Below are positions 54,799-64,000 of a DNA stretch of 64,000 bases, piece by piece. Location of the stretch: positions 102,560,140-102,624,139 of the forward strand of contig CM066992.1 in the NCBI GenBank assembly GCA_033977485.1, given 5' to 3'. The notes beneath the pieces are model-generated. The model was not told where the DNA came from. It did no database searches and was given only the letters and a program-made list of their open reading frames with translations. A program made the position numbers and the translations under genes. The stretch comes from Hydrangea macrophylla. Taxonomy: Eukaryota > Streptophyta > Magnoliopsida > Cornales > Hydrangeaceae. Every line of letters begins with the position of its first letter. Position 1 is the first letter of the stretch.

Positions 54799-55408
54799 GC
54801 CTGCCCACGCAAGATTCCCGAATCTTAGCAAACCTACTTAAGTTCAACTCTAATATCGATACATGACAATCCCAATGTGGCCTGACTACTCTGAATGAAA
54901 TGAACATTCACTTCGTCTTCTTCACAGTGAAGACTGTCCAGCATGCATAAACAAGAGAAATCATCATTTAAACTCCATTTCTTCATTCAAACGCGTTTTA
55001 ACATCAGTATATTGCTACTCAGTGAGTTTAGAACTCACCTTAGGTGTTAAGGGCATGTTTGGTTGTGTGTTTTGAACCTTGGAGCTTCAATGGCTTCTCC
55101 CTCTCTCTCTCTCTCTCTACGTCTTTCCCTCTTCTTCTTCTTCTTCTCTTTTCTTCTTCTTCTCCTGATCTCCTTCTTATTCTCAGTCCATCTGTGTGTG
55201 TGTGTGTGTATGTGTGTGTGTGTGTGTATGAATATATATATATGTATATATATAAGTGTATGTATACACACAATACACATACAAGCTCCCTCTCACTCTC
55301 TCTCTATTTTTCTGAAAAGGAAAAACGTAGGAAAGGGTTACATATATATAAGGGATATGTGTTCACGTGGACAAACCCCAGCCAAAGCAAGTGAATTTGC
55401 CTAGCTGA

Positions 55409-55532
55409 TTCCAATCGATTGGTATTAATGTCAATCAATTGGTATTAGGTATTAATGCTCCAATCGATTGGAAAAAGTGTCAATCGATTGGTATTGGCAA
55501 TCGATTGGTATTCATACCAATCGATTGGTATC
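55409..55532. repeat. CAATCGATTG array, E3 right LTR
   Basis: Five perfect copies and one degenerate copy (CAATCAATTG). It corresponds to the proximal cluster at 38265-38370 but has gained a unit (GGCAATCGATTGG), so array length differs between the two E3 LTRs too. Confidence 0.9.
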
Positions 55533-55630
55533 CAAATTATACCAAGGGTAAGGGAAAGCTCACACAAGTATTAAAAGAAACATACAAGGTCTTATTCATA
55601 CATTATATTACAAAAATACAGGGTATTACA

Positions 55631-55706
55631 CACATTAGGGTTCACAATCACAATCCAAGAAAAAACCACAATACATGAGGACAGAGAGAGAAGAAAGTTG
55701 CGATGT

Positions 55707-55737
<31 letters not shown>

Positions 55738-56275
55738 GAAGAATGAATATCGAAGATGACGAGACAAAGATGAAGACAATTTCGAAGATGAAGAGAAAAG
55801 ATTGACGACAAAGAGTCCAAATTTAGAGATTTAGATTGATTCAACAACTTGATCTTGGAGTTTGTATCATATTTGTCAAAAACATGTTTGAATTGTTTTG
55901 TTTTGTTTTGATTTTTTTTTTTGGATCATACTTTTTTGCAAAACATGTTTTTCTTCTAGATCTATACATGTTTGTATTAAAAGATGGTTGAATATGCATG
56001 TGCTCTATTAAAGATGTCCTTCTTCCGAATTGATATAGCGTTCTTCTTCCATAACATTTTTTGCAAAACTTGTTCTTCAACATGATTTTTTATTTTTTTG
56101 ATATCAGATTTGTCAAAAACATGTTTGTGGAATGCTTTGTATTAAAGATGTTTGAATATACATGTTTGTATTAAAGATGCTCTTCTTCTAAATTGATATA
56201 GTGTTCTTCAACATGATTTATTATTATTTTTTTTTTGTATCAGATTTGTCAAAAACATATTTATGGAATGCTAAG
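55631..56275. repeat. GA-rich tract and degenerate tandem repeat
   Basis: 55680-55850 is GA-rich with an AG microsatellite near 55712-55732. From about 55860 two to three degenerate units of roughly 138-230 bp share TATCAGATTTGTCAAAAACATG, GTATTAAAGATG and TTGATATAG.GTTCTTC. No gene was seen. Confidence 0.55.
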
Positions 56276-56393
56276 CGGGTTGTTATCTTAATATCACTTT
56301 TGTTTTTTTTTTCCTCACTTAAATGACATTTTGGTAAAGTTGTAGATTAATCCAACATTATACCATGGTCATCCAAACACAGTACTGGACTTA

Positions 56394-56593
56394 GGAGTGT
56401 AACTTGATCGGTCGGTCGATTTCTTTTTTGGTTTTGTGGTGTTTGAAAATCGACCAAGATGGGTGTAAATCGGTTGGTTGGCCGGTTTTTAAGGGTTTGG
56501 TCGGTTTTGTGGTTGTTTTAGATTGTACATACATTTAGTGAATCGACCATTCGGTTTTCGGTTGGGGGTTTGTGATTTTTTCTTACACCCCTA
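56394..56593. mobile_element. Possible small TIR element
   Basis: Short inverted ends TTAGGAGTGTAA and TTACACCCCTAA enclose CGGT/GGTCGG-rich repeats (GGTCGGTCGATT, GGTTGGTTGGCCGG). No target duplication was recognised. The end sequence resembles the element at 62456. Confidence 0.45.
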
Positions 56594-56599
56594 ATTTGA

Positions 56600-57520
56600 T
56601 TATTTTAGTTTTATACCCAGTATAATCTGTCACGAACCAAACACGGTATAAAAATAATACTGCACTGTTTTATCCTGTGGTTAGTTATCCCAAGAGAACT
56701 AACTACAGTTTTATACAAATACCCCTTTATCCTATCTGGTAAACAAACGAGGCTGAAGGGTGTATTTTTATATGGTTCATGAAAAAAAAAATACATTTTT
56801 AGATTTTAGCTTAAATTTTAAGATTTTTTTTCTCCAAGATTTCATAGTCAATATTCGTATTTTATTTGTGTGTATAAACCTAAATCGAACTATAAGTAAT
56901 GTGTACATATATATATATATATGTATATATATCATTCAAATATTTAATTTTAGGTGCTATACCTATGAGCATTTAGTATTTTGAGTAAAACATAACTTAA
57001 AAATTATAAAATTTTGGTCAATGGTAGGATGGGAGGTGAGTGTTACATAATTATAATTGTCTTCGTTTTGTGTAAATTTCAACGATGTTACTTTCGTTAC
57101 AAAGAAGGAAGGTGAGTGTAATTGTAAAAATTATAAGAAAAGTCCGTATAATTAGATCTAAACTCGGGGAGTTCAGAGTAGTTATCCCAAAAGAAGAGGG
57201 AAGAATAAACATGCTGTAACTATCAACTTCATTAAGATTTATCAAAGGGCCCTCCCACCCGTAGAAAAAGGGCTGACTCATCAGTGAGAGAGTCTCTTTT
57301 TAAAACGACAAAATCATACTGTTTGTATTATTCCACTAGCATTAGATGTTTAATTAAGAAAAACCCAAGAATTTAAAGACAATAATAATTCTACTGAGTA
57401 GGAGGAGTATATGATATTGATATCCCTTCACATCTCTGTCGCTTAAACACACTACTGCTCACTCAGGTTCCCAAGCTTCATCAGTTCACCCAAATTCTCT
57501 GAACCCAAATTCTCTCTCTC
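56600..57520. other. Upstream region of the subtilase gene
   Basis: AT-rich to about 57400. From 57420 it is CT-rich (TCACATCTCTGTCGC, CTCTCTCTC just before the ATG), typical of a plant 5' leader. GTATATGATA near 57407 is a weak TATA candidate. No other gene was seen. The GCCTCGTTTGTTT inverted end lies near 56740-56755. Confidence 0.5.
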
Positions 57521-59839
57521 ATGGCTTCCTTCCCTCAGATCCTCTCAATAACACTCATCATCGTCTTCTTCTTCTTAACAGAAACCCCAACTCTTTCAGC
57601 TGATCAATCGGTTAAGACTTACATATTTCGAGTCGATAGGTTCTCTAAACCCTCCATTTTCCCAACTCACTACCACTGGTACACCTCCGAGTTCGCCGAC
57701 CCGGTTCGCATCCTTCACGTATACGACACCGTTTTCCATGGCTTCTCTGCTTCTCTCACTTCCTCTCAAGCCGCCGCCGTCCTCCAACACCCTTCCGTCC
57801 TCGCCGCATTCGAGGACCGCCGAAGGCAGCTCCACACCACCCGTTCGCCGCAGTTCCTAGGCCTTAGAAACCAGCGCGGTCTCTGGTCAGAGTCCGATTA
57901 CGGCTCCGATATCATCATCGGAGTCTTCGACACCGGTATTTGGCCGGAGCGCCGGAGCTTCTCCGATCTGAACCTCGGCCCTGTTCCGAGCCGCTGGAAA
58001 GGTGTGTGCGAGATCGGAGTCCAATTCACAGCGAAAAACTGCAATAAAAAGTTAGTCGGCGCTAGGTTCTTCTCGAAAGGTCACGAAGCGGGCAGTTTTG
58101 GTGGAATTGGGGGCGGAATCAACGACACGGTGGAGTTCCGATCCCCGAGAGACGCCGACGGGCACGGGACCCACACTGCGTCCACCGCCGCCGGAAGATA
58201 CGCATTTAAGGCGAGCATGGCCGGTTATGCTCCGGGAATAGCGAAAGGCGTTGCTCCGAAGTCTCGATTGGCTATATACAAGGTATGTTGGAAGAACGCT
58301 GGTTGTTTTGATTCTGACATTCTCTCTGCTTTTGATACCGCCGTTGCAGACGGCGTTGATGTGATTTCCATCTCAATCGGAGGCGGCGACGGTATATCTT
58401 CGCCTTACTATCTCGATCCGATCGCAATCGGCGCTTACGGCGCCGTTTCGAAGGGAGTTTTTGTCTCGTCCTCCGCCGGAAACGATGGACCGAACGGAAT
58501 GTCCGTGACAAACCTCGCGCCGTGGCTCACCACGGTCGGTGCCGGCACAATTGATAGGAATTTCCCGGCAGATGTAATTCTCGGCAACGGACGTAAACTC
58601 TCCGGCGTGTCGCTTTATGCCGGATTGCCATTGAACGGACAAATGTACCCTCTGGTTTATCCAGGTAAAACAGGGGTACTCGCTGCTTCACTCTGTATGG
58701 AGAATTCACTCGATCCCAGTCTCGTGAAGGGTAAAATCGTCATTTGCGATCGGGGAAGCAGTCCCCGAGTGGCCAAGGGTATGGTGGTGAAGAAAGCCGG
58801 CGGTGTTGGAATGATACTCGCAAACGGAATGTCCAACGGCGAGGGCCTCGTCGGCGATGCTCATCTAATTCCAGCTTGTGCAGTCGGCGCCGACGAAGGC
58901 GACTCCATCAAATCCTACGTGTCATCCTCTGCAGTTGCCACCGCCACCATTAATTTCAGAGGTACCATCGTCGGAATCAAACCAGCGCCGGTAGTGGCTT
59001 CGTTTTCAGGAAGAGGACCGAATGGGTTGAACCCTGAGATCTTAAAACCGGACCTCATAGCGCCGGGTGTGAACATTTTAGCAGCCTGGACCGAAGCCGT
59101 TGGTCCAACCGGGCTAGACTCCGATGCTCGGAAAACAGAGTTTAACATACTCTCTGGTACATCAATGGCTTGTCCTCATGTAAGTGGCGCAGCGGCCTTG
59201 CTCAAATCGGCTCATCGAGATTGGAGTCCGGCGGCCATTAGATCAGCCATGATGACTACCGCTAATCTATTAGACAATCAATTGCAACCCATGACCGATG
59301 AGGCCACCGGAAAGCCATCAACTGCGTATGATTTTGGTGCTGGACATCTTAATCTGGATCGGGCTATGGATCCTGGGCTTGTCTATGATATCACTACTGA
59401 TGATTACGTGAGATTTATGTGTTCAATTGGGTACGGACCGAGAACAATTCAGGTGATCACTCGATCGCCGGTGAATTGCCCGATGAAGAAGCCATTGCCG
59501 GAAAATCTGAACTACCCTTCACTTGCTGCATTGTTTCCTAGCGGAGCGATGGGTGTGAACACGAAGACGTTGATTAGGACGGTGACGAATGTGGGACCGG
59601 TGAACTCAGTTTACAGAGTGACAGTTGAGCCGCCCAAAGGGGCGGCAGTGACGGTGAAGCCAGCGAAGCTGGTTTTCTCAGAGGGAGTGAAGAAGCTGAG
59701 CTATGCTGTGAGTGTATCGGTGGACAGTAAGAATCTGGTTTTGGATGACTCGGGTGCTGTGTTCGGGTCACTTTCTTGGATGGATGGAAAGCATGTGGTT
59801 CGGAGCCCCATAGTGGTCACTCAAATAGATCCGATGTAA
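57521..59839 (+). CDS. Subtilisin-like serine protease, SBT1 type
   Basis: 772 residues with no intron, full length for a plant subtilase. A signal peptide covers about residues 1-26, and the I9 propeptide is at about 31-105. The mature chain likely starts near the TTRSPQFLGL motif at 106. Catalytic residues are Asp137 (VFDTGIWPE), His215 (DADGHGTHTAS), the oxyanion Asn321 (SSSAGNDGP) and Ser548 (SGTSMACPHVSG). A protease-associated domain is inserted at about 355-480, and a fibronectin-III-like domain closes the protein (about 663-768). Closest in feel to Arabidopsis SBT1.6-like proteins, by recollection. It should be secreted and cleave extracellular proteins or peptides; the substrate is unknown. 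The CT-rich leader ends at the ATG chosen, which gives a complete signal peptide. It is the only intact host gene in the window. Confidence 0.95.
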   Translation: MASFPQILSITLIIVFFFLTETPTLSADQSVKTYIFRVDRFSKPSIFPTHYHWYTSEFADPVRILHVYDTVFHGFSASLTSSQAAAVLQHPSVLAAFEDRRRQLHTTRSPQFLGLRNQRGLWSESDYGSDIIIGVFDTGIWPERRSFSDLNLGPVPSRWKGVCEIGVQFTAKNCNKKLVGARFFSKGHEAGSFGGIGGGINDTVEFRSPRDADGHGTHTASTAAGRYAFKASMAGYAPGIAKGVAPKSRLAIYKVCWKNAGCFDSDILSAFDTAVADGVDVISISIGGGDGISSPYYLDPIAIGAYGAVSKGVFVSSSAGNDGPNGMSVTNLAPWLTTVGAGTIDRNFPADVILGNGRKLSGVSLYAGLPLNGQMYPLVYPGKTGVLAASLCMENSLDPSLVKGKIVICDRGSSPRVAKGMVVKKAGGVGMILANGMSNGEGLVGDAHLIPACAVGADEGDSIKSYVSSSAVATATINFRGTIVGIKPAPVVASFSGRGPNGLNPEILKPDLIAPGVNILAAWTEAVGPTGLDSDARKTEFNILSGTSMACPHVSGAAALLKSAHRDWSPAAIRSAMMTTANLLDNQLQPMTDEATGKPSTAYDFGAGHLNLDRAMDPGLVYDITTDDYVRFMCSIGYGPRTIQVITRSPVNCPMKKPLPENLNYPSLAALFPSGAMGVNTKTLIRTVTNVGPVNSVYRVTVEPPKGAAVTVKPAKLVFSEGVKKLSYAVSVSVDSKNLVLDDSGAVFGSLSWMDGKHVVRSPIVVTQIDPM

Positions 59840-60870
59840 ATGGATGTTAGTTTGATGATATGCTCTCTCTTCTGGTCAATGATCTGATGGACAAGAGTTT
59901 GAGGAGGAGATAGACTAGAGTGTATGGCAACATTGAGTTTGCTACATATGGTAGGAACTCAATAGTATGGTTTTGTTTGTTTTAGTTCCCTCCTTTGAAG
60001 GGTCGACTAGGATGGGCAGTGGTGTATGGTTTCAACTTTGTTTTGTTTTGTTTTGTTTGCCTTTTCACTTCTTTTTTTTTTTTTTTTTTTCCTTTCAAAA
60101 TGTGGAATGTAATATATGTTTATAGGCATTGGAAGATTATATACCCAATGTTTATATATAGCATAGTTTAACAGAAGGTGCAAAGTTTCTTTTGAAGTGC
60201 ATGAATATTTGTCACTAGTTTGCAATTGACGATGTGAAAAGCTATTTCATGATTTCATCTCATGTGATGGAATAATTTAGCCTTTTAACTATTTATTTGC
60301 ACCGCTTGCCTCTTAGGTGGATGCACTACTGGAAAATATATATATATATATATATATGTTGGTGGTGGTTATAGAATTGACTTGATATCCCAATTCAAAT
60401 CAAACAAATCAATCACGATAGTCTGGTGTTTTTGAGTCGCAAGCTTTTGGATGTTCTATCCAAAAGTCTGGTGTTCGAGTCATAAGGGAGTGTCATAAGG
60501 GAGTGGTCATGGACCGCAGGATTCATCTCGAATGCCTTAGTTTGGGAAGGAGGGACTTTAAGGAATAACGTAATCCCAAAAATCACTATTATATCAGAGA
60601 TGTTAAAGCTAGTGACGTGGTATTGAGAGTTTGTGGCCAAGATACTTGTGCTTCATGATAGTATAAATAGTTCAGATATGGTTAGGTTGGACGAGTGTCA
60701 TTTTCCTCCTCCAATTATGGCATTTGTCTTGGGAGAGATTGATTGATTGTGGTTCAATTTGTTTTAAATTGCCACACTATGTCCATGATATAGAGAGAGA
60801 GAGGATTGATTGAGATGCTAGCCTGCTAGGACCTCAAAGATCAATAATTTCTTATCTTTACATTAAAACC
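59840..60870. other. 3' UTR and intergenic DNA
   Basis: Likely 3' UTR to about 60120, with TTTTGTTTTG repeats, a T-run near 60070 and AATGTAATATATG as a possible poly-A region. There is a TA microsatellite near 60338-60357. No further gene was seen. Confidence 0.5.
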
Positions 60871-61258
60871 ATTTAATTTAATACGCATAACTGATGATTG
60901 AGTGTATTTATTAGGTAATAGTCCTCCTAGAAAAAATGTGGTAGTAAAAGTTTCTCGAAAGCGATAAAACAGAACAGGAGACTGGTGGATTGTTCCCATG
61001 ATTTGGAACCTCCATGCACCAATTTATTCAATACATTTTTGAGTAATATTAGGGGTGTAACTCATTATTATAATTTAGTTACAATTATCTCTATCTTTCT
61101 CCTAAGTGGCACTGTGGGATGGGGTCTGGTTAAATTTCAATAGGGTCTAGTGCCACTTAGGAGAGATAGAGTTGATTGTAAATGAGTTGTACCCTTAGCT
61201 TTACCAATATATTTCCTTGTGTAATTAGATATATACACACCAAAACATAGGGGTGTAA
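60871..61258. repeat. 390-bp direct duplication, copy 1
   Basis: Nearly identical to 62078-62466, offset about 1,207 bp. Both include TAATACGCATAACT, ACAGAACAGGAG, a hairpin MITE and the end TAGGGGTGTAA. The cellulose synthase fragment lies between the copies. Confidence 0.85.
61041..61205. mobile_element. Hairpin MITE, Mutator-like family
   Basis: Inverted ends GAGTAATATTAGGGGTGTAACTC and GAGTTGTACCCTTAGCTTTACC enclose CTATCTTTCTCCTAAGTGGCACT and AGTGCCACTTAGGAGAGATAG. The flanks AATACATTT and AATATATTT differ at one base, a plausible 9-bp target duplication. Confidence 0.75.
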
Positions 61259-61269
61259 AGATAGACTAA

Positions 61270-61690
61270 TCAAAATACGATACCACTTCTTGACAGAAAT
61301 GGGTTGATCCGAACCCACAAAAGTGAGAAGATTGAAGCAAGAAAAATTGACCAAACCACAATAATGGTGGGAAGCCTATTTTTCCCCCCAAAAACCCTTA
61401 GAGGAAGGGGTAAAGATGGACTATAACCCAAAACGTGAAGAATAGCCTACCGAATAGTGGGCCTCATGATTCGTAACCGTTGTTGATGGCATCAAAAACT
61501 CCGACCACGACCACGACCCTGATTAAGTTTATGATCATTAGCGTCATCGGAGGGATGAGCAAAGTGGTCCATTTTCTCCACCAATCGTCTATGCTGACAC
61601 CTCCCCATTGCATTTCAAGGACACTAGTTGCATCAATTGATATGAAGAGGCCCATGAACATGATACTAGCATAGTTGCTAATATGTAGAA
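61270..61690 (-). pseudogene. Cellulose synthase (CESA) C-terminal fragment
   Basis: On the minus strand, ISNYAS...LFISI..TSVLEMQWGGVSIDDWWR matches the CESA region around transmembrane helices near the C-terminus. It is followed directly by KWTTLLIPPMTLMIINLI and DAINNGYES, so about 50 residues normally between WWR and KWT are missing. Next come a TGA, then [20 protein letters not shown], a TAA and a frameshift, then PTIIVVW and [15 protein letters not shown], ending at a stop at 61270-61272. Matches are from recollection of the family. The fragment holds no catalytic region and starts abruptly near 61690. It is a non-functional relic, not expressed as a CESA. Confidence 0.85.
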
Positions 61691-61757
61691 GGTTTGGTTT
61701 TGTGGTTTTTATGGTGGTGGTGGGTTTTGATGGTCTCCTAATCTCATTGACCATTCT

Positions 61758-61796
<39 letters not shown>

Positions 61797-62077
61797 TGAG
61801 AGAGATAATTGCATTTAATTATTGCCCTCATTAATTGCATTTAATTGTTGCCCTCACTAATTTGAAATTACTAATTTTAAGTTGATGATATATATATATA
61901 TATATAAATATATATCGAATGATAAGGATAATCTTGTCCATAAAAAATACCCTGATTTGGGGGAAAGGACTATTTTTTAATTTTCTTAACAATTAAGGAT
62001 GAATTTTAGAGTTTAAAAAATCAAATACACTAAATCTTTTTTTTGACCCATTATGAGAGATTAAATCTTATAATTCT

Positions 62078-62466
62078 ATTTATTTTAATACGCATAACTG
62101 GTGATTGAGTGTATTTATTAGGTAATAGTCCTCCTAAAAAAAATGTGGTAGTAAAAGTTTCTCAAAAGCGATAAAACAGAACAGGAGAAGCGGTGGATTG
62201 CTCCCATGATTTGGAACCTCCATGCACCAATTTATTCAATACATTTTCGAGTAAAGTTAGGGGTGTAACTCATTATTATAATTTAGTTACAATTATCTCT
62301 ATCTTTCTCCTAAGTGGCACTATGGGATGGGGTCCGGTTAAATTTCAATAGGGTCCAGTGCCACTTAGGAGAGATAGAGTTGATTGTAAATGAGTTGTAC
62401 CCTTAGCTTTACCAATATATTTCCTTGTGTAATTAGATATATACACACCAAAACATAGGGGTGTAA
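62078..62466. repeat. 390-bp direct duplication, copy 2
   Basis: The second copy of 60871-61258, with a few substitutions. It ends exactly within the inverted end of the hAT-like element that starts at 62456. Confidence 0.85.
62249..62413. mobile_element. Hairpin MITE, duplicate of 61041-61205
   Basis: The same hairpin MITE, carried along in the duplication. It is not an independent insertion, because its flanks are duplicated too. Confidence 0.75.
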
Positions 62467-62961
62467 CTCGGGCGGGACCTACAGGGTTTTGGCTCTGCCC
62501 AATCTCGAGCCCGATTTCAAGCAATCTGTAGAAGCCTGAGCCCGACATAAGATCGAACTTCTCAATTCAAGCACGGTTTGTGTTTTAGTATTGAAACCCG
62601 AACCCGAATTGCAATATTATTTTTTGGTACAAAAGGAAATTTAGTATGTAAACAACAGCATGTAGAATATCAAATCTATGTTTTTTGTTTAGATTTGGAA
62701 AAAAACATTCATATATTAATCTAGTGTTTCAATAATATCTAATAGTGTATTATTGTCAACTAAAAAACACTATAATCCAATGTTAAAAATAAAATATAAA
62801 TAGAATTCGGACTCGAACTCGGATTGGCAAAATTCTGCCCAAGTCCGGCCCAATTTTAATTCGGACTTCATGATTTATGTACAGACCCGACCAAATTATA
62901 ACATATAATTGTCCAAGCCCGACATTTTCAAACTCGGGTTGGCCCCCGACTTGCACCCCTA
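62456..62961. mobile_element. hAT-like MITE
   Basis: Terminal inverted repeats TAGGGGTGTAACTCGGG and CCCGACTTGCACCCCTA. The 8-bp flanks CCAAAACA and CCCACACA agree at six of eight bases. The interior repeats words such as CCCGA and TCGGAC. It has no transposase. Confidence 0.65.
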
Positions 62962-64000
62962 CCCACACACATTACAGCGTAGTCATGTCAATTGTTATCA
63001 GGATGGTGGTCCAGAAAACGTAGAAGAGGGCTCTGCGTTACAAATCGACCAGTTCTGAAAACTCGAGAAAAGCACATGAATTATTAGAAAGGTGATAGGG
63101 TAATTATGAATAAAGCAAAGCAAAAAAAAAAAGGTAAGTTTATAAAAGAAAACAAATCATAATCCTGAGGGGCCTTCCCCCATAGAAAGAAAAAAAAATT
63201 GCTGGGAAGCCCACATCTACCAATCAAACAAAGCTACTAAAGGTAAGAACTAGTGGGTAAAGGAAATATTGCTGGGAACAAACTAGAAAGATGAAAGGAC
63301 AAAACACTCCACTGCTATTCTGTGTTTCCTCTCACAAAAGTGAAACTAAAAAGTTAATTAAAAAAAAAAACACAAATTTGAAATACTGTGACCCACTTCT
63401 ATGAGAGAGAACATGAACTATACGCATAGAAGTTCTATCCAATATGAAATAAGGAGGAAAAAAACACAGAGTCACTGCCAATTCTGGAGAACAGGGCTTT
63501 TTGAGAGTCAAGAGTTTTCCATAAGATGCGTTGCCATATATAAGTTGTGATCATGATATGATATTCATTTCTAACAACTCTCTCACATTTCTCACTCTCT
63601 CGAGATGGCATATAACAGAAGTTCAGATGTTGATTTTGGGAATACCCACGGCCACGGGAGATGAAATTCTGCCAAGTCATGGGGGGTTCCAAATTATGCC
63701 ACTCGTGACTCGACGACTTCAACAGAATATAATATAATAATATATTGCCATACATTATTATGGGTAAGTAAATGAGCAGTGAAAGAATAAATGATCATGG
63801 GATTCAAAATAAATTCTGCATAGGGTCTTATTTTGAAACATCCGGCTTTCGGGATTCCTGCTAATTAAATGCTAAGGGTATCTTTTGCAAATAACTTTCA
63901 TACAAAAATTCTAACTAGGAGTATCTTTTTTCAAATATCGAAATCCTTGTATGTCTTTTCCATAATCACATTCATGTCCGTTTAGGGGAAAAAAAAAAAC
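62962..64000. other. Intergenic DNA to the window end, no gene seen
   Basis: AT-rich sequence with poly-A runs and no supported coding or RNA feature. AACTTTCATACAA near 63893-63905 resembles a MITE arm, but no partner arm is seen before the window ends. Confidence 0.5.

Larger units (their letters stand above)
18433..55630 (-). mobile_element. E3: old Tekay-type Ty3/Gypsy element with nested insertions
   Basis: The left LTR begins TGTCACGCCCCGG at 18433 and ends GGGTATTACA at 38468. The internal region is 38469-43472, and the right LTR runs from 43473 to 55630. Gene order on the minus strand is acidic extra ORF, gag, protease, RT/RNase H, chromodomain; the integrase is missing. LTRs and genes are well diverged from E2, and there are many stops. 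Three later events interrupt the LTRs: a hAT MITE and a solo LTR (with Athila inside) on the left, and E2 on the right. Without insertions the LTRs are about 2.2 and 1.84 kb; the right one lacks about 370 bp. No outer target duplication is visible. Confidence 0.85.
43473..55630 (-). repeat. Right (5') LTR of E3, split by E2
   Basis: The LTR pieces are 43473-44483 and 54804-55630. They continue each other exactly as in the left LTR around CGACCAAAGCC and CACGCAAGATTCCCG. About 370 bp present at 37405-37776 is missing, including the distal palindrome cluster. Confidence 0.85.

Noticed and set aside
18433..55630. Simple target duplication around E3
   Set aside because: The flanks AATCA and CACAT do not match, and the left flank is internal element sequence.
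58272..59771. Minus-strand ORFs under the subtilase gene
   Set aside because: They are shadows of a GC-rich coding frame, with no independent support.
61464..61814. A small intact membrane protein of 116 residues
   Set aside because: The hydrophobic part matches the CESA C-terminal region with a deletion and stops downstream; the N-terminal Ser/Leu run is a microsatellite.

Overview
This is a stretch of plant nuclear genome, most likely from a woody eudicot; I cannot name the species. The evidence is a plant-type intronless subtilase gene, a broken piece of a plant cellulose synthase gene, and LTR retrotransposons of the plant-specific Tat, Athila and Tekay lineages of Ty3/Gypsy. I see no bacterial, organellar or CRISPR features. 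The only intact host gene I can support is the subtilase at 57521-59839 (+).

Layout. 1-4777 is AT-rich intergenic DNA holding several hairpin Mutator-like MITEs, a fold-back repeat and a tRNA-derived SINE. 4778-17803 is a complete, very young Tat-lineage element (minus orientation; TSD GCTCC; 1,165-bp LTRs with one difference seen). It has gag, protease and pol on the minus strand and, antisense to them, a three-exon gene with a plant mobile domain. 18433-55630 is one old Tekay-type element (E3, minus) inflated by later insertions. Its left LTR took a hAT MITE (19120-19818, 8-bp TSD) and a solo Tekay-like LTR (20030-37147, TSD TCACG), and that solo LTR was itself hit by a complete Athila element (21066-35586, TSD CGAGG). 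Its right LTR took a complete, younger Tekay element (E2, 44484-54798, plus, TSD GCCTG). 55631-57520 is repeat-rich DNA leading to the subtilase. 59840-64000 holds MITEs, a duplicated 390-bp segment and the cellulose synthase fragment.

How the parts work together. Each full element has the usual replication parts: LTR promoter, tRNA primer site, gag, protease, reverse transcriptase, RNase H and integrase. Most are broken: E3 has lost its integrase and carries many stops, E2 has a gag deletion and one stop, and Athila has single stop codons in pol, in the spacer ORF and in the env-like ORF. The Tat element looks close to intact.

The strongest candidates for something undescribed are these. 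(1) Dense arrays of perfect short palindromes lie in the LTRs: CAATCGATTG in the two Tekay elements and TTCGATCGATCGAA in Athila. They share the core ATCGAT, sit in corresponding LTR positions, and some variants change both arms together. (2) An acidic extra ORF lies upstream of gag in the two Tekay elements. It is preceded by a splice acceptor, another acceptor precedes gag, and a donor-like AG/GTGAGT lies in the LTR, which suggests an alternatively spliced leader that chooses between the two proteins. (3) The Tat element carries an antisense, intron-containing plant mobile domain gene. All counts and comparisons were made by eye.
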